Positions 42,806-50,234 of a stretch of 64,000 bases of DNA are shown piece by piece; the first letter of the stretch is position 1, and each line of letters opens with the position of its first letter. The notes beneath the pieces were generated by a model, which saw only the letters and a list, made by a program, of their open reading frames with translations, ran no database searches and was not told the DNA's origin. The position numbers were made by a program, and so were the translations under genes. The DNA is taken from contig NZ_CP036339.1 of the NCBI RefSeq assembly GCF_007746075.1, positions 3,749,786 to 3,813,785 on the forward strand, read 5' to 3'. Source of the DNA: Lacipirellula limnantheis. Its GTDB lineage: Bacteria; Planctomycetota; Planctomycetia; Pirellulales; Lacipirellulaceae.

Positions 42806-44812
42806 TCACTCCTTGATCGACACGGGCCGATTGTCGCGATGTTTCAGGAGCCACTCCACAGCCGCGTCGACCACCTGCCCGTCGCCGTTGATGAGGACGT
42901 TCTTCCCCGTGCGCGCGGTCGCGCCGGCGCGTTGCTCGCTCCACAGGCGACGAACTTCGCTCCCTGACTGGGCGAGTTCTGCCGGCGTAGCGAGGAAGTT
43001 GAACTTCCAGTCCGCGAAGCCTGGTTGCTTGCGCAATGCGTGCTCCGCCACATATCGAACGACGCCGTAGGGGTCCTCCAGCAGACGCGAGACGAACGGC
43101 GCGAGCCAGTCGTCCCCGGACGCCGCTTGGGCTGGCGCCCAACCGGTGTGCCAAGCCGTGATCACGCGCTGCGCCGCGTTGCCTTTGAGCATCCACACCA
43201 GCGACGCGGCGATCTGCGCTTGCTCGGTCGTGAGCGGCAGCGGCTCGTATCCGTACCAGTCGACGAGATGCCGCTGCGTCCAGGCGAGCGTCTGGTCGAG
43301 GTGGCACAGGTTGCACGCATTGGGGACGCCATGCTGGACGCTGCCCGCCACATCGGGGCGGGCGATCTGGTGACTGCGAATCGCCGAGAACAAGGCGTAC
43401 GTCGTGTGGGGCATGTGGCAGTTGAGGCAATTGCTCCCGGTCGACTCGGCCGCGTGGTGGGTGTGCTGCGTGAGGTCGGTGGTGTAGGGCGGTCCGTCGT
43501 GACACTGCGTGCACGCTTGGACGCCGTCCATCGCGGGCTTCAGTTGACCGCTCGGATCGCTCTGGTGCATCGAATGACAGGAGACGCACGACAGCGTTCC
43601 CTCGCGATAGCACGCAGTTACGGCGATGGCCGTGAACTCGCGGCCGCCGGCCAGCACCGCGCCATTGTCCCAAAAGCGCGACCGGAAAAACTCCTGGTTG
43701 CGCTGGTAGCCGGCGAGGGCGTCCGCCTGCTCCTGCTCGTTGGCGTAGAAGCTTGCTTCCTGCGGCGGAAAGAGATACTCCCGCTTCGTGAGGAGCTCGT
43801 CCCCAGGCCGGTAGTTGCCGCGCCCGTCGCGGTATTGTTCGCCCTGTTGCACCGACCAGATAAAGACGCCGTGGCACTGGCCGCAGACTTCGGCGCTGCG
43901 GCGGTGATCCGTGAGTTCCGCGGGCTGCACGATAGGGTCGCCCTTGAGCAACTCGGCGATTCCCGCCTCGCCCGCCGCTTCGCGACGGCGCAGAGCCACA
44001 TGCTCGTCCGCTGAGCCATGGCAGGCTTCGCAAGCGATGCCGATTTCTCCCACTTGCGTCTGGAACCCTGTCTGCTCGACGCGGCCGCCGGCGTCGTGCT
44101 TCGCGAACGGCCGGGGCGCGCCGCCGGTGCTGTGGCACTTGATGCAGTGATCGTTCCAGACGGTGACCATCCGCGAGCCATCGGGGGGCGTGACGAAGGC
44201 CGCTTCGCGCGGGATCCAGCGCTCGTCCCGAATGAGCCAGACGAGCGGGAGCGTCATCAGCGTCCCGGGGAATCGCCAGCTTTCGACCCAGTAAGTTTGG
44301 TAGCGATGCGAACCAGTCGACATGACGACTTGCCGCTCGACCTCGGGGATGCCCGACCAATCGGGAGGGCCGGCGGCTTGACCCTGGCGAGCAAAATGCT
44401 CGTACCGCCGCTGGCGGTCGAGCATCACGTCGGGATCGGGCATGCGGGCCCAGAACTGGTCGCCGCGGCGGAAGACCTGGTACTTCAGTCCGCCGGAGTC
44501 GATCGTCGAGCCGTCGAAGCGACCAACGAAATTCTCGGGAGAGGCGGTTTGCGTCATCGTGCGATGAAACGTCCGATGCCAGGACTCGAACTCGCCGCGA
44601 TGGCAGTCGCGACAGGCCGCGGACGAAGCGAACGCAGGATTGCCGCCGAGTTGCGGCGGGAGGGGCGGGCGCGACACGGCGGCGGGCGCCGATGGTGCAC
44701 TGGTCGCGACGGGACGGACTTCCACCGCCCACGCCGTGGCGACGACTGCCGCGAACGCGCTGGGAAGCGCGAACTGCCACACGAGGCCGAGACGCTGACG
44801 CGAAGCGCTCAT
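42806..44812 (-). CDS. exported multihaem cytochrome c, eight CxxCH sites
   Basis: About 668 residues from ATG 44812; ATG 44824 is possible. A signal peptide (FALPSAFAAVVATAWA) is followed by eight haem c sites: CRDCH, CIKCH, CEACH, CGQCH, CVSCH, CTQCH, CLNCH and CNLCH. The spacing and the SSAACRDCHRGEFESWHRTFH opening resemble cytochrome c554/NrfA-like octahaem families. The C-terminal ~150 residues lack haems and are helical. It is periplasmic, with no membrane anchor, so it probably exchanges electrons with soluble or quinone-linked partners. None of the neighbours is a partner oxidoreductase. Expect dependence on the cytochrome c maturation system, encoded elsewhere. Confidence 0.87.
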   Translation of the reverse strand: MSASRQRLGLVWQFALPSAFAAVVATAWAVEVRPVATSAPSAPAAVSRPPLPPQLGGNPAFASSAACRDCHRGEFESWHRTFHRTMTQTASPENFVGRFDGSTIDSGGLKYQVFRRGDQFWARMPDPDVMLDRQRRYEHFARQGQAAGPPDWSGIPEVERQVVMSTGSHRYQTYWVESWRFPGTLMTLPLVWLIRDERWIPREAAFVTPPDGSRMVTVWNDHCIKCHSTGGAPRPFAKHDAGGRVEQTGFQTQVGEIGIACEACHGSADEHVALRRREAAGEAGIAELLKGDPIVQPAELTDHRRSAEVCGQCHGVFIWSVQQGEQYRDGRGNYRPGDELLTKREYLFPPQEASFYANEQEQADALAGYQRNQEFFRSRFWDNGAVLAGGREFTAIAVTACYREGTLSCVSCHSMHQSDPSGQLKPAMDGVQACTQCHDGPPYTTDLTQHTHHAAESTGSNCLNCHMPHTTYALFSAIRSHQIARPDVAGSVQHGVPNACNLCHLDQTLAWTQRHLVDWYGYEPLPLTTEQAQIAASLVWMLKGNAAQRVITAWHTGWAPAQAASGDDWLAPFVSRLLEDPYGVVRYVAEHALRKQPGFADWKFNFLATPAELAQSGSEVRRLWSEQRAGATARTGKNVLINGDGQVVDAAVEWLLKHRDNRPVSIKE

Positions 44813-45082
44813 GCAGGGAACCATTGTCGAGTGTGGAAAAGCAACCGCCGACGGCTTGAGCTGCCGGCGCGACGTCCTCAACCATGTTCCTCCTGGAGTT
44901 TAGCTGCCCTCGATGCGCTGCCAAAGCAATTCCGTTGAGATTCGCCAAATCTTCATCGGGATACAGCGCGCGTGGGCATTGTGGTCCGCCACAGGAGCGG
45001 CGCGCGCCGGACGAGATTGGCGACGGCGACCGCTCGCACAGCGCCGGTTTTGTCCGACGTTGAAAGTTGATTGAGCGTGACA

Positions 45083-45997
45083 TTACTCGTCTTCCCCAGG
45101 CGAAGGGTGCGATCCGTTTTGCTCGGCGCGGGGCATTTGCGGCGATTTCGGCTGGCGGCGAAGTCGCGTAGATTTGTCCCGGTCATTTGGACAAAACGGC
45201 ATGCCGAAAAAGGTGGTCGGCGGGTTGTCACGTTGCTGGTCGAGGAACTCTTCGAGCGTGATCGGCTGACGCTGTGGCCGCGGCCATGCGGAATCGTCAG
45301 GGGCCGCGGCCTGCCGGGCCGGCGCGGGCGCCGATTCCGCCGCAGGGGGCGGCGTCGGCCCGCGGCTCGACGGCTTGTCGGTCGCGTTAGCTGACTTCGG
45401 GGCTGGCGTGGCAGCGTTCGACGGAGCCCGCGAGGCGTCGCCACCGAAAGGATCGCCGTAGGTGCGCCGAGCGAATGCCGACGTTTCGTCGGCCAGGTCG
45501 AAGAGTCGTTGCTCCTCGGTGTAACGATGGAAAGCGAACGGGAAGCGCGCCGGCAGCGGCGGCGGGAAGAGGTCGGTCGTGACCTCGCGCAGGGCGGCGA
45601 CCATTTTCAGGTAGAGCTCACGGCGGGCGCGATCGTCGCTGGCGGCGGCTAGGGCGACTTCCATGATCGTGGTGCAAATCTCTTCCAACTCGCGCGGACC
45701 ACATGAGTCGGCCCGACGGCGGCCGAAACGATGGGGCTCGCGGCGTTCGAGCATCCAGGCGGCGGCCCGCCAATGGGACCCGGCGGCGCGGCCCATCAGT
45801 TTTTCGGGATCGGAGCGCACGGCAAGCTCCGCTGTGGCGAGGTCGACGCGAAATTGATCGTTGCGGTCTGCCTCGCGCCGGACGGTGCGCGCCGAACAGC
45901 CGACCTACCGGGCGGCGTGCTCGACGCGCATGCCGGCGCTGACGTAGGCGACGAGTTCGCGGCGACGTTCGGGCGTGAGAACTTTTGGGCGTGGCAT
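45083..45997 (-). pseudogene. HTH protein gene interrupted by an in-frame amber codon
   Basis: The frame from ATG 45997 reads MPRPKVLTPERRRELVAYV... and EHAAR, then TAG at 45905-45907, then VGCSARTVRREADRNDQF. It runs open to 45083, 305 codons in all counting the amber and terminal stops. The segment flanking the stop is the helix-turn-helix of a family of small planctomycete DNA-binding proteins. The C-terminal half is Pro/Ala-rich and disordered (PAPKSANATDKPSSRG). Downstream, GTG 45820 could restart translation without the HTH. It is either a nonsense-mutated gene or a fragment. Whether the amber is a real mutation needs re-sequencing. Confidence 0.6.
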
Positions 45998-46143
45998 GAC
46001 TTGGTCTCCTGAAAGCTTATATGTACGGACATTCACGTCGGGATCGAGTCTGCCAGAAGTGGAGGCTCAATTTCAACACAAAACTACCCACAAATGGGTG
46101 GCTAATTTCTGAGGATTGACAGAGGTATGGGGCGCGGGGAGTT

Positions 46144-46177
46144 GAACCGCTAAGTACGCCAACAGCGCCAAGGAAAT
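46144..46177 (+). repeat. CGCCAA-type dispersed repeat, copy 1
   Basis: The word TTGAACCGCTAAGTACGCCA continues into ACAGCGCCAAGGAA. Related copies are at 48041-48072 (same orientation) and 48208-48240 (opposite orientation). The region downstream of copies 1 and 2 also shares GACGGCACG. Confidence 0.6.
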
Positions 46178-46242
46178 GCGACTGCTGGAATTGAGCCACG
46201 ACGGCACGGCGAGGGCGACGGTCGAGTAGTGCCGGGGGATGG

Positions 46243-46310
46243 AGCCGCCGATGGACGCAGATGAACGCCAATAAGTTAATCGCTGCGTCGATCTGCGTTC
46301 ATCGGCGGTT
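46243..46310. repeat. inverted repeat, 18 of 20 positions paired
   Basis: Arms 46243-46262 and 46291-46310, with the right arm reading ATCTGCGTTCATCGGCGGTT, form a stem with a 28-base loop. It lies upstream of the serine hydrolase start. The sequence resembles a repeat common in bacterial spacers. It could also act as an mRNA structure. Confidence 0.6.
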
Positions 46311-46476
46311 CCTGAGTTCTTGTATTTCCTGGGCCCTTTCGGCGTCGTTGGCGGTTACAGGAATTGAAGTGAGTTGGGGCGGGGACGGCCCCGCTCGCTG
46401 GGGGCGTGTCGTGCGGGCGAATGGTATGCTTGTGAGGCGTTGTCTGCCGTCGCGTCATTCAGTGAAGGATGGGGTT

Positions 46477-48042
46477 ATGTTGCGTTGGATGGGCTTGCTG
46501 TCGTTAAGCGTGGTACTGGGCGCGGCGTCTGGCGGCGACGTTTATTCACAAACGACGGCAGCGTCGCGGATCACGCCGGAGCGGTTACAGGGGGCCATCA
46601 AGAATCTTGAGGCGCTGGCGGCGAAGACGATCGAGACGAATGGGACGCCAGGGCTGGCGATTGCGATCGTGCATCATGACAAGGTGATTTACACCAAGTG
46701 TTTTGGGGTGCGGGAGGCGGGGAAGCCGGAACTTGTTGACGCGAACACGGTGTTTCAGATTGCGTCGATGTCGAAGCCGATCACCTCGACGGTGCTGGCG
46801 GCGCTGGTGGGGGAAAAGAAGATCGGCTGGGACGATCGGGTGAGTGATCATGACCCGGGGTTCGTGATGTACACGCCGTATGTGACGCGGGAGTTGCGGC
46901 TGCGAGATTTGCTATGCCATCGCAGCGGGCTGCCCGATCATGCGGGCGATCTACTGGAGGATATGGGGTATCCGGTCGACGAAATCTTGCGACGGCTAAG
47001 GTTTCAACCGCCGTCGAGTAGTTTTCGCGCGGGTTATGCGTACAACAATTTTGGCTATAGCGAGGCGGCCTACGCGGCGGCGAAGGGCGTCGGGGCAAAG
47101 TGGAATCAAGTCGCTCAGGAGGCGTTGTTCAAGCCGCTGGGTATGACGGCCACGAGCTACGCCTTTGCCGATTACGAAGCGGCCGACAATCGCGCCGAAC
47201 TCCATGTGCTGATCGACGGGAAGTGGGTGGCGAAGAACACGCGCGACCCGGACGCGCAAGCGCCGGCAGGCGGGGCGAGCTCGACGATCAGTGATTTGAC
47301 GAAGTGGATGCGGTTGCATTTGGCCGGCGGCAAGTTTGAGGGGAAGCAAATCATCGCGGAGGCGGCGCTGGCCGAGACGCGCACGCCGCAGATCGTGACG
47401 GGGTTCACGCCGGAGCAAGGTCGGGTGGCGTCGTACGGGCTCGGCTGGAATGTGATCGACCAGCGCGGCGGGCTGATCGTGGCGAATCATTCGGGCGAGT
47501 TCAGCATGGGGGTGCGGAGCGAGGCGTCGCTGATTCCGGCGGAGCACCTGGGCATCGCGGTGCTGTCGAACAGCGCGCCGAACGGCGTACCGGAAGGGCT
47601 GACGGAGAGCTTTTTCGATTGGGCGCTCGATGGGAAGCTGCAGCGCGATTGGATGGCGTTCGCCAACCAGCAATTCGAGTTGATGGTGGCTAATGATTTG
47701 GCGCAGACGAGCGATTTCAGCAAGGCCCCGACTGATCGCGGGGCGCCGCTGGCGCTAGCGGCTTATGCCGGCAAGTATCAGAACGATTATTTTGGTGTGA
47801 TCGAGATTGCGCAGCAGGGGGGAAAGCTGACGCTGGGATTGGGGCCGAAGCTGGAGCCGTTGACGCTCGCGCACTGGGATCGGGACGTCTTTTGGTTCCA
47901 GCCAACGGGAGAGATGTCGGCGGGCAGGTCGGGGGTGATCTTTTCGGTGGGGCCTGCGGGGCGAGCGGAGATCGTGCGGATTGAGAACCTGGATGTGAAT
48001 GGGATGGGGCGGTTTGAGCGGGTGGAGGAGAAAGAGGATTAA
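46477..48042 (+). CDS. exported serine hydrolase, beta-lactamase (class C/esterase) family
   Basis: 521 residues from ATG 46477, preceded by GAAGGA. The signal peptide is about 1-25. The serine-hydrolase motifs are SMSK at 97-100 (the nucleophile Ser97 and Lys100), YNN near residue 188 and HSG near residue 338 in place of KTG. The C-terminal ~110 residues are a beta-rich lipocalin-like segment, as in related esterases. It acts outside the cytoplasm; esterase or D-amino-peptidase activity is more likely than antibiotic hydrolysis. It is flanked on both sides by dispersed repeats, which is unusual for this window. Confidence 0.88.
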   Translation: MLRWMGLLSLSVVLGAASGGDVYSQTTAASRITPERLQGAIKNLEALAAKTIETNGTPGLAIAIVHHDKVIYTKCFGVREAGKPELVDANTVFQIASMSKPITSTVLAALVGEKKIGWDDRVSDHDPGFVMYTPYVTRELRLRDLLCHRSGLPDHAGDLLEDMGYPVDEILRRLRFQPPSSSFRAGYAYNNFGYSEAAYAAAKGVGAKWNQVAQEALFKPLGMTATSYAFADYEAADNRAELHVLIDGKWVAKNTRDPDAQAPAGGASSTISDLTKWMRLHLAGGKFEGKQIIAEAALAETRTPQIVTGFTPEQGRVASYGLGWNVIDQRGGLIVANHSGEFSMGVRSEASLIPAEHLGIAVLSNSAPNGVPEGLTESFFDWALDGKLQRDWMAFANQQFELMVANDLAQTSDFSKAPTDRGAPLALAAYAGKYQNDYFGVIEIAQQGGKLTLGLGPKLEPLTLAHWDRDVFWFQPTGEMSAGRSGVIFSVGPAGRAEIVRIENLDVNGMGRFERVEEKED

Positions 48043-48072
48043 CCGCCAAGGACGCCAAGTGCGCCAAGGGAA
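48041..48072 (+). repeat. CGCCAA-type dispersed repeat, copy 2
   Basis: TTAACCGCCAAGGACGCCAA continues with GTGCGCCAAGGGA. It is related to the copies at 46144 and 48208, and overlaps the stop codon of the serine hydrolase gene. Confidence 0.6.
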
Positions 48073-48207
48073 TACGGGGAGGATTTGAACGACGACGGCA
48101 CGACGTACACGACGGAAGAAAACAACAGGCTGAAGAAACCGAATTGATTCTTTTGTCACCCGTGGCGTATGTGGCGCCGTCGTAGTTCGTTTTCTCCCGC
48201 CCTTTTC

Positions 48208-48240
48208 ACGGGCGCTCTTGGCGTTATTAGCGGTTCAATG
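48208..48240 (-). repeat. CGCCAA-type dispersed repeat, copy 3 (inverted)
   Basis: Read on the minus strand it gives TTGAACCGCTAATAACGCCA followed by AGAGCGCC. It is inverted relative to the copy at 48041, so the two could form a stem around the 135 bases between them. Confidence 0.55.
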
Positions 48241-48322
48241 GAATTGGACAAGTGGATAGACACTCGGCTTTCGGCGGGGCCGAGACCGCGGCTCGAGCGA
48301 TCATCCGTGTACTTTCGCGTAA

Positions 48323-48414
48323 TTCTGAGCGGGGCGAAGGATCTGGTCGTTTGTTGGGCGCTAGATCCTTCGCTCCGCTCAGGATGACAGGCGCTACGCT
48401 TCACTGAAGTTCGC
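48323..48414. repeat. palindromic dispersed repeat, copy 3
   Basis: The arms ATTCTGAGCGGGGCGAAGGA (48323-48342) and TCCTTCGCTCCGCTCAGGAT (48366-48385) form a strong stem. The right half extends into a tail that matches the reverse complement of 31564-31617 at about 47 of 54 positions. Confidence 0.75.
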
Positions 48415-48426
48415 ACTAGCTTGAGA

Positions 48427-48813
48427 CTAAAGGACGATCATCACGAGGAGGCCGCAGGCGATGGCGCTGAGGATCAGGCCGAGGCAGAAAAGGACGTCGA
48501 CGAGGAAGGTCAGGCCGATGGCTCGTTTACGGAGGGGAGTCCGTAGGGCAATGAAGGAGATGATCGCGGTTCCGAGATAGAGAAAGGAATTCGCCGCGAG
48601 GATTTCGTCGCAAAGGGTCTCGATTTCGGCGGTCGCCTTGATGACGCCGATGAGGCCGATGGCTGTCAGGCAAACGCCCAGCATGCCAGCTGAGACGGAG
48701 ATGATGTTGAGAAGGTGATCGTGAAGTTTGTCGTCGCTATTGTGATCCTGCAGGGGCGTGTGGAGGGGTGTGCGGCGGGACGTCTGGTGAGGCGCGTGGT
48801 GGTCGTGGAGCAT
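48427..48813 (-). CDS. small membrane protein of unknown function
   Basis: 128 residues. A His-rich, charged N-terminus (MLHDHHAPHQTSRRTPLH) precedes four hydrophobic segments: IISVSAGMLGVCLTAIGLIG, FLYLGTAIISFIAL, IGLTFLVDVLFCLGLILS and a last one ending LLVMIVL. No family was recognised. The His cluster might bind metal, but this is only a compositional hint. It follows the pectate lyase gene on the same strand after about 60 bases, so it may be cotranscribed. Confidence 0.65.
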   Translation of the reverse strand: MLHDHHAPHQTSRRTPLHTPLQDHNSDDKLHDHLLNIISVSAGMLGVCLTAIGLIGVIKATAEIETLCDEILAANSFLYLGTAIISFIALRTPLRKRAIGLTFLVDVLFCLGLILSAIACGLLVMIVL

Positions 48814-48876
48814 GGAGGGCGGAGGCTGATGGCGGAAGGGGGAAGGATGAAGAATGAATGGTGAATGGGGAATCGT

Positions 48877-50106
48877 TTAGGGGGTGTTGGGGCGGGATTG
48901 GCGCCAGCGGGGATAGTCTTCTGCTAGAAGACCTTGGGGCCAATTGCCGTACCAGGGCGTGCCGGTGCGGCGTTCGCGCTCGATCTCGCTGAGGGCGTAA
49001 CGTTTGACGGCGTCGCGGCCGGCGAAGATCGGCCGATCGGAGCCAATCTCGTAGTGTCGCGCCCAGAGCGGCTGCGCCTGCTCGTCGCGGACCACCACGA
49101 CGTCGAAGTCGGTGGTGTGAAACTCGTACGATTCGGTCGGCGCCGCCATGCGCTCGACGCGAATGCCGTCCAGCTGAGTGCGGCGCAGCCAGGCGACGGC
49201 GCTTTCGACGGCGCGGGCGATGCGCTGGTCGGTTGCCGGCAAACGCATGAGGAAGCGCACGATCGCGGTGGTTTCTTGAGGGCAGATCGACGCGAGTTCG
49301 AAGGTGCGCGCGGGCGCAGCGGCGAGCGTTTCGGGGTCGTGCTGCTGGCACCAGCCGGTGGGCGCGTCGCCGCCGATCTGGCACTGCAGAATGGTCTCGA
49401 CTCCTCGTTGCACGGCTTGTTGCGCGGCTTGGCGGCGAGCGTCGTCCAGCCACTGCCAGTGGGGTGCGCGCTCGGCGGCGTCCTGGAAAACGTTGAGGAC
49501 GCCGACGGTGACGCCGTCGTTGAACGTGATGTGCCGCGCGAACCCGGTCGGCTCGGGATACCGCTGCGGAAACCCGCCGCCGGGGAGCTGCGCGGCCAGC
49601 ATGAAGTCGAACCCGCGAAGACAGGCGTCGCGCCAAGACTGATCGCCGCCGGCGGCGTAGGCGCGTGCGAGATAATCGACCTGCGAATGGATGTTGTAGT
49701 TGTCGAACGACGTGTCGAGAAGGTGGTGCGTGTCGCGAACGGCTTGCCGCTGCTCCGGAGTGAGCGCGGCAAGCATGTCGTAGTCCTTCGGCCAGCCGCC
49801 GTTGGCGCGCTGGAAGAGCAACATGTTGGCCACGATTTCCTCGACCTGGTCGGGGGCGTACGCGGCTTGCTCGGGCAAGACATGGATCACGCGGCGGGGA
49901 TCGCGGATCTTGCGCCAATGATGGGCGCCGTCGCGAAAGGCGCTAACGTCGATCGCCGTGAAGGTGCGCTGGTCGGCCTCGCTGTCGGTCGCGGCGACGG
50001 CTGAAGATAATTCTTCGGCCGGAGGGGGCGGGTCGGGCGCTTCCGCGCACGATGCCGAGAACGGGGATGCAAGGAGGATGAGTACTGCCCAGAGGAATCG
50101 CTGCAT
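48877..50106 (-). CDS. pelA: exported pectate lyase, PL10 family
   Basis: 409 residues with a signal peptide (about 1-20). The PL10 (alpha/alpha)3 barrel motifs are all present: QRANGGWPKDYDML, GVETILQCQIGGDAPTGWCQ, the QQHDPETL segment next to the calcium and substrate site, and RPIFAGRDAVKRY. The protein ends with IERERRTGTPWYGNWP. The enzyme cleaves polygalacturonate by beta-elimination. Start ATG 50106 has AGGAG nine bases upstream. With the GH43 enzyme and the sulfatases it fits a polysaccharide-degrading lifestyle. The symbol is used for family resemblance; no experiment supports it here. Confidence 0.9.
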   Translation of the reverse strand: MQRFLWAVLILLASPFSASCAEAPDPPPPAEELSSAVAATDSEADQRTFTAIDVSAFRDGAHHWRKIRDPRRVIHVLPEQAAYAPDQVEEIVANMLLFQRANGGWPKDYDMLAALTPEQRQAVRDTHHLLDTSFDNYNIHSQVDYLARAYAAGGDQSWRDACLRGFDFMLAAQLPGGGFPQRYPEPTGFARHITFNDGVTVGVLNVFQDAAERAPHWQWLDDARRQAAQQAVQRGVETILQCQIGGDAPTGWCQQHDPETLAAAPARTFELASICPQETTAIVRFLMRLPATDQRIARAVESAVAWLRRTQLDGIRVERMAAPTESYEFHTTDFDVVVVRDEQAQPLWARHYEIGSDRPIFAGRDAVKRYALSEIERERRTGTPWYGNWPQGLLAEDYPRWRQSRPNTP

Positions 50107-50234
50107 AGCGCACCGCTCCTGAACGATGGCGACGAGACCCCGGAGCGTCGACTAGCGCCGGGGCTTGAGCAGGCGTCTACCGTCAGGCACGGCCGACCCT
50201 GCCAAAGCTGGATTATACCATGCGGCCTCTCAAC

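Larger units (their letters stand above)
45998..46476. other. repeat-rich spacer before the serine hydrolase gene
   Basis: No gene. It holds a short ACCCACAAATGGGT palindrome near 46086, a repeat-family copy at 46144-46177 and the 46243-46310 inverted repeat. The plus-strand frame open from 46261 has no coding character until ATG 46477. Confidence 0.45.
48043..48426. other. repeat-rich spacer after the serine hydrolase gene
   Basis: No gene. It contains part of repeat copy 2, the inverted copy 3 and the palindromic repeat at 48323-48414. Nothing else is recognised in it. Confidence 0.5.

Noticed and set aside
41817..45083. A minus-strand open frame of about 1088 codons overlapping the cytochrome and HTH pseudogene region
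   Set aside because: It is in a different phase from the cytochrome gene and is rich in Arg/Pro/Ser; the cytochrome frame contains eight CxxCH sites and is clearly the real one.
46477..48042. Possible antibiotic-resistance beta-lactamase
   Set aside because: It has SxxK and YxN but HSG in place of KTG and a lipocalin-like C-terminus, which fits the broader esterase/peptidase group; no resistance role can be claimed.
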